The position numbers were made by a program, and so were the translations under genes. This document shows, piece by piece, positions 1 to 5,476 of a stretch of 5,980 nt of DNA (position 1 is the stretch's first letter; each line of letters begins with the position of its first letter). This DNA is from an uncultured Bacillota bacterium (GTDB taxonomy: Bacteria > Bacillota_I > Bacilli_A > Erysipelotrichales > Erysipelotrichaceae), in NCBI GenBank assembly GCA_949287785.1, contig CASEHR010000021.1, positions 1-5,980 on the forward strand, read 5' to 3'. The notes beneath the pieces are model-generated. The model was not told the DNA's origin, searched no databases, and worked only from the letters and a program-made list of their open reading frames with translations.

Positions 1-1614
1 CGAACCAGTATCGAAATTTCCCGATGTAAAACTCTTGCCGTTTACTTTGATCGAAAGGACAGTGCCGGCAGATGACGGATCAGCTTTTTCGCTGATATAG
101 ACATTATCAAATTCTCCCAGCATGTAGTTGATCACTTTTCTGGTGCTTTCGATCGAAAGCGGATCACCTTCGTATTGTTTCTTGACATTTGATACCCAGG
201 CTTTGCTGCCGCTGCTTTCACCGCTTCCACCACCGGCACCGGTCGACAAGCTGCAGGTTATCGTTTTGCCGTTTGACGATACATAACAGCCAAACAACAC
301 ATCTTCTGCATACTGCGTCGATTGCTTCTCACTGAACTTGAAATTGATATCAGCGCCCATATCATTGACCTTTTTGACCAGTGTCTGAGCATCGCTGAGA
401 CTTGCGCCGTTGAAATCATCTTCATCAATGATATAACTGCCTAGCGACAATGCATATCGAACACCTTGTGAAACGATAACTTCACCGTTTGTGTTATAAG
501 CAATCATTCCCTGTTGGGCATCATCGCTGTATACAGGTGAATCCTTACTGCCTTTGATGCCAAGCTCTTCCAGATGTGCAAGCAGCGAGCTTTCACTTTG
601 GCCGGTATAATCCTTGACCGTTACTTTCTTGCTGCTTGGATCGACGCCTTGCGATATGGTGATCGTCAAAGTATCGCCTTTTGCTAACATCCCGCCTTTA
701 GATGGTGATGATGATATGATGAGTCCTTCTTCAACCGTATCGGAATATGCGTACTGCGTATTTAACTTAAAGCCGTTTTCCGAAGCATACGCTTTAGCTT
801 GATCTGATGTTTTGCCCGTTAGATCAGCAATCGTTATCCCTTTTCCTCGGGATACGGTAACGGTGATCTCGCTTCCACCCTTGATTACTTCATCTTTCTT
901 GACTGATTGCGACATGACCTTGCCCTGAGCTTGCGTATTGGAGAAAACATATTCGATTTTCACATTTATACTGTAGCTGGACGCCCACTTCTGGATCTCT
1001 TCTACCGACATCGAAGTAAGATCAGGCACTTTAACTTCAATCAGATCAGCATCGCCGCCGGCTGACAGCGTAACCAGGATCGCTTCGCTTCTTTTTACAA
1101 GCCCCGATTTATTGACAGCCAAGACTGTATCTTTCTTGTTTTCGTCTCCTTCGATGACCTTATATTCGTAAGTGACATTGGTAAAGCCGTTTTCTTCGAA
1201 GTAAGCTTCGATCTTGTCTTTATCATAACCTTCCTTGACAAAATCCGGTAATTCAAAGGTCTTATCGGGATCTTGGCCTTTGGAGATGGTGATCCTTAAA
1301 CCGGTATCCAGATTGATAGTTGTTCCGGCTTCCGGATCCTGACTTATAAAATCTCCTTCTTTGATCTTTTCATCATAGCTTTCGATAAAAGTCAATCCAT
1401 TAGTCGTTCCGAATATTCCCTCATACCACTCTTTGATCTCATCATCTTTGAGACCGCTCAGATCGATAACTTCGACTTCGGGGCTATTTCTGAAGATCGC
1501 TTCAGTTGCCTTGACAGCGATAAGAGATCCGGAAACACCAACGATCAATAACAGGATCACCGATAATCCAAGCAACAGCTTATCTGAGATGATCATCTTG
1601 AATAATTTCTTCAT
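1..1614 (-). CDS. Membrane-anchored multi-PASTA protein without kinase domain (3' end beyond window)
   Basis: The reading frame is open from an ATG at 1614 to the left edge, giving 538 codons with no stop, so the C-terminus is missing. Residues 1-12 are short and basic. A hydrophobic segment follows at about 13-34, which predicts a single N-in membrane anchor with the rest outside the cell. From residue 46 come PASTA-like units at roughly 46-113, 119-186, 192-258, 259-324 and 330-392, with a degenerate sixth at 394-460. They show the family pattern: a short strand, a helix beginning near 'SVEEIQKWA' or 'TSDQAKAYA', a strand, a 'GxVxSQ' type turn, a 'KGG' or 'KGD' loop, and a final strand ending in 'ITVTVSRG' or 'LTITISQG'. 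A Gly/Ser linker lies at 459-471, followed by a further beta-rich segment. PASTA domains are known to bind peptidoglycan fragments and beta-lactams. They usually sit on Ser/Thr kinases or PBPs, but neither catalytic domain is present here, since the anchor is at the very N-terminus. It is last of the four operon genes seen and directly follows a glucosaminidase gene. The likely role is wall binding or sensing, or positioning of the hydrolase. Confidence 0.92.
   Translation of the reverse strand, partial: MKKLFKMIISDKLLLGLSVILLLIVGVSGSLIAVKATEAIFRNSPEVEVIDLSGLKDDEIKEWYEGIFGTTNGLTFIESYDEKIKEGDFISQDPEAGTTINLDTGLRITISKGQDPDKTFELPDFVKEGYDKDKIEAYFEENGFTNVTYEYKVIEGDENKKDTVLAVNKSGLVKRSEAILVTLSAGGDADLIEVKVPDLTSMSVEEIQKWASSYSINVKIEYVFSNTQAQGKVMSQSVKKDEVIKGGSEITVTVSRGKGITIADLTGKTSDQAKAYASENGFKLNTQYAYSDTVEEGLIISSSPSKGGMLAKGDTLTITISQGVDPSSKKVTVKDYTGQSESSLLAHLEELGIKGSKDSPVYSDDAQQGMIAYNTNGEVIVSQGVRYALSLGSYIIDEDDFNGASLSDAQTLVKKVNDMGADINFKFSEKQSTQYAEDVLFGCYVSSNGKTITCSLSTGAGGGSGESSGSKAWVSNVKKQYEGDPLSIESTRKVINYMLGEFDNVYISEKADPSSAGTVLSIKVNGKSFTSGNFDTGS
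235..1479 (-). repeat. Array of about six PASTA-like protein repeats
   Basis: These coordinates cover residues 46-460 of the membrane-anchored protein. Each unit is about 62-68 residues and closes with a recurrent strand plus 'S(K/R/Q)G' or 'S(A/T)G' motif: residues 107-113, 180-186, 251-257, 316-323 and 454-459. The units are divergent at the DNA level, so this is an old protein-level duplication rather than a recent tandem DNA repeat. The sixth unit is the least typical and is the only one with cysteines (Cys443 and Cys454). Boundaries are judged by eye. Confidence 0.8.
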
Positions 1615-1619
1615 ATTGC

Positions 1620-1626
1620 CCTCCTT
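1620..1626 (-). promoter_or_regulatory. Strong Shine-Dalgarno site overlapping the preceding stop codon
   Basis: On the minus strand the junction reads TAAGGAGGGCAATATG. The AAGGAGG core shares its first bases with the TAA stop of the glucosaminidase gene and lies five bases before the ATG of the PASTA gene. This fixes the start at 1614 and suggests that ribosomes ending on the upstream gene can reinitiate directly. Confidence 0.85.
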
Positions 1627-4147
1627 AGTCGACAATCAGGATAACTTCGCCATTACTGTTGGTTGTAAGTTCAAAGTTATAATCATTAATCGTCATCGTA
1701 TATGACGGTTCAGAGTAATCTGTAAGAGCGATGAAATCAAAGTAATCGCCATTGTCGATCGACAGGTAGATCACATATTCACCTTTTTCGATCGTCTTGA
1801 GATCGATATCACCATCATAGAAGATATTTTCATAGGTGTTGGAATATACACGGTCATTGTGTTCAACAAGATCTTCATTATAATCTCCATCACCCATATC
1901 CAGCAGATAGTAGTTATCCTCTGAGATCATGTAGATCTGATATCTGGTCGTTTTAGTATTGAGGAAATCCGTATAGAAGATCCAGCCATTACCGTTCACA
2001 TACAGATCGTCGCCTTCAAAGCTGACCACGCTGTCGTTTACGCTGGCTCTCTGAGCAGGTTTTTCAATGCTGCTCAGCCAAAGACCGGAGATTCGATAAT
2101 CCATCGGTAAGATCGTAAGTTCGATCCTGCCGTTATAGCTTGTATTGCTGGAGATGATCGTGTTATATGTACCGGTTCTTGTGAATGAAGAATCGGTGAT
2201 CGCAAACGGCGTCGTACCATCGACACTGATCATCAGATAGTAGTTACCGGCGTCTAATTCACTCAAATCGATCGTCGCCTGATAACCGATGTAATCATAG
2301 ACATGACCATCATTGTAGTTTAGCGGTTCCTCGTAGGTCTTCGTCTCGACAGACATCACCTTTTTGTTTGTATCCGCATCGTAAATCATAACTTCATGCG
2401 TCGTAGGACTCTCATAGTCATAGCCGATTGTGAATGCGAGACCATCGATCTTCATCGTCTGATCACTGGTGGTAATACTATTGACGATACTCTTGTTGGT
2501 TCCGGTGACATCAGGTCTTTCATTCGGTTTGTCGTTCGGTCTGTCTGTGTAGTTACCGTCATTAATCATCACGATCGATTCACTGTCGATGTAGATCACT
2601 GACTCATCAAAATCATACGGATAAACATCATCTTCAAGTCTGGTCGGACCATCACCGACACCCTGACCCTTATAGGTGATAATAACCTCTCCATCATCGA
2701 TCGGGTTCGGGCTTTGGACGATCGTCTGTCCGTTGCTTTGACCCAAGACGATCACCGTGAAGCACTCTTGATAATATGGACCGTAAGCTGATGAGAAATA
2801 GAAAGTTCCGTCTTCACCATAGAATTCGGCGTTGAATTCTTCAACGACCCCTAGGTCATACTTGTTGTAATCTTTAAGTCCGTTTTCCTTATCGATCTGA
2901 TAAGCGATCGCGGCGATATCCATGCCCCAATACGGATCCGATGCATATTTGACATTGAATCCGGATCCCTTATTGCCGACATGACTGCCGAAGAACATCG
3001 AGCTGTAGACATCGGTATATTTTCTCAAGTTGTAACCGGCGTGTTCATTGACAGCCTGTGCGACCGAATCAAAGTAAGAAGCATTGTCAGGATTGGAATC
3101 GATCGCATTCCAGCCGAAGAGATTATTACGATTGACGGCATATGACGACGTACCCCAAGCACTTTCATGAGCTGCCATCGCATAGAGCAACAGAGCATTG
3201 ATGCCATACGTCTTTTGGGCTTCGATAAAAGTATCGCCCTCATTCTCCATCTTCGAAGTACCTCCGCCTTTATATATCGAATAGAATGCATCATCCAGTT
3301 CATCACCGGTGATATCAGTTTCACTTCTGAGCGGCAGATATTGATAGTAAGGATAATAAGTCAAGGCATATTCTGTTTCCTGTGGGTCATAGTAGAAGAT
3401 ATAACCGGTCGAGGAATAATAACGGGTATTCGCTTCAAATCCCTCCGGTGCCGGTCCTAATACTATGCTGTATTCAGTATCGTAGCCTTTACTTGTCGGA
3501 TAGGCATAGTGATGTCTGAAGACGAGCTCATCATCGACGATCGTATAATAATTACGCCTTAAAGTAATCTTATAAGGTGTTTCATTATAAGCTCGGACAG
3601 TATCGCCAAGATATATCGGCAGTTCATTATCCAGGAATTTATCCGGCACCAGGTCGGTATATTCAAGATCTGCATAACCACTAAAGCCATTGATCGTAAC
3701 CTGGATCATACCTGTACCATCGCCGAGATATCTTTCTGTCGTCTCATATTTCATCTCATAATGGGCTGCGATATAAGTCTGTTTATAGTAGATATCATAA
3801 GTCGATGGGTGTTCATAGATATTCATGGTGACCTTATTGCCCCGATATGGGTAACTATATGCATTACCGCTATTCATAGCGATGATCATCGTCGGTGATT
3901 TTCCTCTGTAATCCCGTACGACATAATCATCATTTTCATGCATTTCTTCGACAGCTTCGCTGTAGTTATCGTGACAGCTTATCTTCTCAAAATCACCGTC
4001 ATCGGTAATATAAGAAACTTCATATTGACCGACGGGACAATAAAAATCATAGTAACCGTTGTTTTGAGCACTTACCGTATTTGTATTGATGGTGATGATA
4101 GTTGCCATCACCATGATCGCCAAGATCAGATTCAATGTTTTTTTCAT
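1625..4147 (-). CDS. Secreted endo-beta-N-acetylglucosaminidase-type peptidoglycan hydrolase (GH73-like)
   Basis: This is an 840-residue protein. Residues 1-27 form a signal peptide (MKK, a hydrophobic core, then 'VSA' before Gln28), so it is probably exported and released. Residues 30-100 form a small domain with Cys37 and Cys58. Residues 104-170 and 175-270 are Tyr-rich and beta-rich, with 'GFSGYADLEY' suggesting an SH3-like wall-binding fold. A glucosaminidase domain spans about 300-425. The signature is 'AMAAHESAWGTSSYA' followed by 'NRNNLFGWNA', with Glu328 as the expected catalytic acid, then 'YFDSVAQAVNEH' and 'YASDPYWGMDIA'. This family cleaves the N-acetylglucosaminyl bond in peptidoglycan glycan strands. 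Residues 433-530 are beta-rich, 534-549 form a Pro/Asn/Asp linker, and 551-838 form two related beta domains. The start codon overlaps the stop of the gene before it by one base (TGATG), with GGAG at 4156-4159. The enzyme class is secure; the functions of the N- and C-terminal domains are not recognised. A role in cell separation or wall turnover is inferred. Confidence 0.9.
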   Translation of the reverse strand: MKKTLNLILAIMVMATIITINTNTVSAQNNGYYDFYCPVGQYEVSYITDDGDFEKISCHDNYSEAVEEMHENDDYVVRDYRGKSPTMIIAMNSGNAYSYPYRGNKVTMNIYEHPSTYDIYYKQTYIAAHYEMKYETTERYLGDGTGMIQVTINGFSGYADLEYTDLVPDKFLDNELPIYLGDTVRAYNETPYKITLRRNYYTIVDDELVFRHHYAYPTSKGYDTEYSIVLGPAPEGFEANTRYYSSTGYIFYYDPQETEYALTYYPYYQYLPLRSETDITGDELDDAFYSIYKGGGTSKMENEGDTFIEAQKTYGINALLLYAMAAHESAWGTSSYAVNRNNLFGWNAIDSNPDNASYFDSVAQAVNEHAGYNLRKYTDVYSSMFFGSHVGNKGSGFNVKYASDPYWGMDIAAIAYQIDKENGLKDYNKYDLGVVEEFNAEFYGEDGTFYFSSAYGPYYQECFTVIVLGQSNGQTIVQSPNPIDDGEVIITYKGQGVGDGPTRLEDDVYPYDFDESVIYIDSESIVMINDGNYTDRPNDKPNERPDVTGTNKSIVNSITTSDQTMKIDGLAFTIGYDYESPTTHEVMIYDADTNKKVMSVETKTYEEPLNYNDGHVYDYIGYQATIDLSELDAGNYYLMISVDGTTPFAITDSSFTRTGTYNTIISSNTSYNGRIELTILPMDYRISGLWLSSIEKPAQRASVNDSVVSFEGDDLYVNGNGWIFYTDFLNTKTTRYQIYMISEDNYYLLDMGDGDYNEDLVEHNDRVYSNTYENIFYDGDIDLKTIEKGEYVIYLSIDNGDYFDFIALTDYSEPSYTMTINDYNFELTTNSNGEVILIVD
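1634..2497 (-). repeat. Duplicated C-terminal beta-rich domain in the glucosaminidase
   Basis: This covers residues 551-838. The first copy spans about 551-682 and the second about 685-836. They align at several places. 'IDLSELDAGNYYLMISVD' in copy 1 matches 'IDLKTIEKGEYVIYLSID' in copy 2. 'AITDSS' matches 'ALTDYS'. 'SNTSYNGRIELTI' matches 'TTNSNGEVILIV' near the end of each copy. The strand-rich, Tyr/Asp-rich composition suggests Ig-like or carbohydrate-binding beta-sandwiches that attach the enzyme to the wall or to a secondary polymer. I do not recognise a named family. Confidence 0.65.
2873..3250 (-). other. Glucosaminidase catalytic domain
   Basis: This covers residues 300-425 of the secreted hydrolase. 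The proposed catalytic Glu328 is encoded at 3164-3166 (GAA on the minus strand) within 'AAHESAWG'. The following 'NNLFGWNAID' and 'DPYWGMDIAAIAY' match conserved blocks of the LytD/LytG-like glucosaminidase group. No key residue appears to be missing, so the enzyme is probably active. Confidence 0.85.
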
Positions 4148-5100
4148 CAGTTCATCTCCGTTTCTATCGATAACCAGTTGTCACTATTAGAAAACTTCAA
4201 ACGGAGCGTACCGGAGTAGCTGATCCCTGAATCATGCGGACTGTACATTTCGAAAAACAGAGCGCCATGATCGCCTTCTGAAACAGTTCGTGACATAAAG
4301 TTATTAATCTTCATCGACATGATCGACGCATCTAAAGCATGGATCTCCTCATCAGAACCGCTTGGTACAAACACCGCATCTTCCAATGTCAATGATTTAT
4401 CATTCAATTCTATAACGTCCAGGACAAAGGCATAGATCTGGACAGTGGATGGATAAGTATAAGTATCACCGTTTTCGACCAAGGAAGTCTCAATATAGGC
4501 ATTAGATACGCTTATGACATAATCATCGGTCGAAATAGCACTATCATCACCGGTTGAGTACTTTAACTCATTTGGATCACCGATATTCTTGGTGAGATCG
4601 ATACTCAGTTGACTCTTACTGACGGCATCATATATCGTCAGGGATTCCTTTTGTTTATCCTCGACCGGGATAAAGACAGTAAATGTATCGGTAGTCTTAT
4701 CGCTTTTTAAGACATAATCAACACCTTTGGCTCCAACATAGTAGCCAGCACCATCAAGAGCATCGATATACTTTTGATAGTCGGTGATATCGACCGTCTT
4801 TTCATCGGTGTATAACGATCCCAGTGAATAGTCGATCGCTTCACTATCGCCGACTTTGATATCGGCAAGCACAAAATTGAAATCGACTTCATCGATCTTA
4901 AAGACTTCGTAATCCTCAAGTTCGATCGTGAACTCATCATACACTTCCGTCGGTTCGGAAATGATCGGATCTGGCGTATTGACCGGTTCTTCCCCATTGA
5001 ACATATTCAGTACCCATATCGTCAAAAGGACGATCAGTCCGGCAATTATTGCAAACCCGGCAATCAAGATAATGACACGTGATATCTTTACTTTTCTCAT
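4147..5100 (-). CDS. Membrane-anchored extracytoplasmic protein of unknown function
   Basis: This is a 317-residue protein. Residues 1-8 are basic (MRKVKISR), and one strongly hydrophobic segment at about 9-33 predicts an N-in anchor. A short Pro/Glu-rich spacer (36-52) leads to an acidic, strand-rich external part. Residues 55-180 form one region. Residues 192-315 look like a separate beta-sandwich: 'DYVISVSNAYIET', then 'TVQIYAFVLDVIELND', then 'LTLEDAVFVPSG', ending with 'SGTLRLKFSN'. That layout resembles DUF4352-like or other Ig-like extracellular domains, but this is a resemblance of pattern only. There are no cysteines and no recognisable catalytic motif. The ATG overlaps the stop of the antitoxin-like gene by four bases (ATGA), and the stop overlaps the glucosaminidase start. 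The position between an antitoxin-like regulator and a wall hydrolase suggests an accessory to, or regulator of, the hydrolase at the membrane. It is too long and of the wrong type to be a classical RelE, ParE, Doc or PIN toxin. The gene call is sure and the function is not. Confidence 0.87.
   Translation of the reverse strand: MRKVKISRVIILIAGFAIIAGLIVLLTIWVLNMFNGEEPVNTPDPIISEPTEVYDEFTIELEDYEVFKIDEVDFNFVLADIKVGDSEAIDYSLGSLYTDEKTVDITDYQKYIDALDGAGYYVGAKGVDYVLKSDKTTDTFTVFIPVEDKQKESLTIYDAVSKSQLSIDLTKNIGDPNELKYSTGDDSAISTDDYVISVSNAYIETSLVENGDTYTYPSTVQIYAFVLDVIELNDKSLTLEDAVFVPSGSDEEIHALDASIMSMKINNFMSRTVSEGDHGALFFEMYSPHDSGISYSGTLRLKFSNSDNWLSIETEMN
4156..4159 (-). promoter_or_regulatory. Shine-Dalgarno site inside the end of the upstream gene
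   Basis: GGAG lies eight bases before the glucosaminidase ATG and within the last codons of the 317-aa membrane protein. The two genes join as TGATG, sharing one base. This supports the start at 4147 and translational coupling. Confidence 0.7.
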
Positions 5101-5321
5101 TTTTCCTCCCCCTTTTCCAATTCTTTCAGGCGATTTTCGGCAATAACCAGATCGTTGAGCCTGTCAACGGACAAAATAGCCGCAATCGGCTCGTTGTTTT
5201 TGATCACGATCTTGATGTCGTCGCCATGTAGTTCCGATATGATCTTTGCTGCTTTACCCTGATTAAGGTTCGATATCGAAACGAGCGAGTCTAATGTAAC
5301 TTCTAAAGCACACTTTTTCAT
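5097..5321 (-). CDS. Orphan Phd/YefM-family antitoxin-like DNA-binding protein
   Basis: This is a 74-residue protein. Residues 14-28, 'VSISNLNQGKAAKII', match the N-terminal DNA-binding part of Phd/YefM antitoxins, whose consensus is close to 'ISISDFNQGKASKI'. Residues 37-52 ('IKIVIKNNEPIAAILS') match the central beta-hairpin that follows. Residues 53-73 form a charged helix. In this family the N-terminal half dimerises and binds operator palindromes at its own promoter, while the C-terminal tail wraps the toxin. Here the protein is slightly short for the family (typically about 80-90 residues), so the tail may be reduced. No toxin gene is adjacent: upstream is galE and downstream is a 317-aa membrane protein. 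The promoter at 5343-5371 lies just ahead, overlapping 12-bp repeats. No strong Shine-Dalgarno precedes the ATG; the best is AAG at 5333-5335, 11 bases before it. A role as autorepressor of the whole envelope operon is inferred. The family assignment rests on sequence reading alone. Confidence 0.85.
   Translation of the reverse strand: MKKCALEVTLDSLVSISNLNQGKAAKIISELHGDDIKIVIKNNEPIAAILSVDRLNDLVIAENRLKELEKGEEK
5105..5109 (-). promoter_or_regulatory. Strong Shine-Dalgarno site for the 317-aa membrane protein
   Basis: The minus strand reads GGGGGAGGAAAAATGA. The GGAGG core is four bases before the ATG at 5100 and lies within the last codons of the antitoxin-like gene (Lys-Gly-Glu-Glu-Lys-stop). 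With the ATGA stop/start overlap this fixes the start and couples the two genes. Confidence 0.82.
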
Positions 5322-5342
5322 AACATATTCAACTTCATACTT

Positions 5343-5371
5343 AGTATATAATTTATCAATAAATTTATCAA
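5343..5371 (-). promoter_or_regulatory. Predicted sigma-A promoter of the four-gene operon
   Basis: On the minus strand the -35 box TTGATA (5366-5371) is followed by exactly 17 bases and the -10 box TATACT (5343-5348). The -10 matches the consensus TATAAT at five of six positions apart from a C, and the -35 matches TTGACA except at one position. A start of transcription near 5335-5338 is expected, which leaves a leader of only about 15 bases before the antitoxin-like ATG. The -35 box and spacer fall inside 12-bp repeat units 1 and 2, so a protein bound to the repeats should block RNA polymerase. Confidence 0.65.
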
Positions 5372-5409
5372 TATATTTATGATTAAATTTCTCAATAAAT
5401 TTATTGTTA
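5350..5409 (+). repeat. Tandem 12-bp repeats, about five units, over the promoter region
   Basis: Read on the plus strand in 12-base steps the units are: 5350-5361 AATTTATCAATA; 5362-5373 AATTTATCAATA (identical); 5374-5385 TATTTATGATTA; 5386-5397 AATTTCTCAATA; 5398-5409 AATTTATTGTTA. Units 1, 2 and 4 are nearly the same, and units 3 and 5 are diverged. The period is about 1.1 turns of B-DNA, so bound proteins would lie nearly on one face. The array begins within the spacer of the promoter and extends upstream. A set of operator sites is the likeliest role. A slippage-prone AT tract without function is the alternative. Confidence 0.8.
5393..5406. repeat. Perfect 14-bp palindrome within the repeat array
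   Basis: CAATAAATTTATTG is identical to its reverse complement and spans the junction of repeat units 4 and 5. The 16 bases at 5357-5372, across units 1 and 2, form a near-palindrome of the same core (CAATAAATTTATCA). Dyad symmetry at this size suits a dimeric DNA-binding protein such as a Phd/YefM-type regulator, although AT-rich sequence makes chance palindromes more likely. Confidence 0.55.
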
Positions 5410-5476
5410 TTTTTGTTATGAATTTTAGTGTGCTTTTATAATTAAGATCTATTGTATTATTTTACTATCGGTTTTT

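Larger units (their letters stand above)
5305..5436. repeat. 10-bp inverted repeat flanking the promoter and repeat array
   Basis: The left arm AAAGCACACT (5305-5314) and the right arm AGTGTGCTTT (5427-5436) are exact reverse complements, separated by 112 bases. The left arm lies within codons 3-6 of the antitoxin-like gene, and the right arm lies upstream of the 12-bp repeats. The arms stand out because the sequence between them has very little G or C. They could be a pair of operator sites that bring the two ends together, or a coincidence. Confidence 0.5.

Noticed and set aside
614..802. Short plus-strand reading frames, here and at 1433-1705, 2396-2602, 3167-3460, 3938-4219, 4928-5146, 5592-5783 and 5726-5920
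   Set aside because: Each lies opposite a well-supported minus-strand gene, has no recognisable protein features, and shows no credible ribosome binding site or promoter.
3025..3324. Alternative minus-strand frames at 3025-3324 and 4707-4997
   Set aside because: They overlap the glucosaminidase and the 317-aa protein in another frame, and their Arg/Ser/Met-rich translation is typical of out-of-frame reading.
4147..5100. The 317-aa protein as the toxin of a Phd/YefM system
   Set aside because: Length, the N-terminal membrane anchor and the beta-rich external domains do not resemble RelE, ParE, Doc or PIN toxins. It is kept only as a remote possibility for an unknown partner.
5350..5409. CRISPR array or replication-origin iterons
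   Set aside because: The units are contiguous with no spacers, which rules out CRISPR. For an origin, the closest match to a DnaA box (TTATCAATA) has mismatches to TTATCCACA, and no dnaA or replication gene is near. The location over a promoter fits regulation better.
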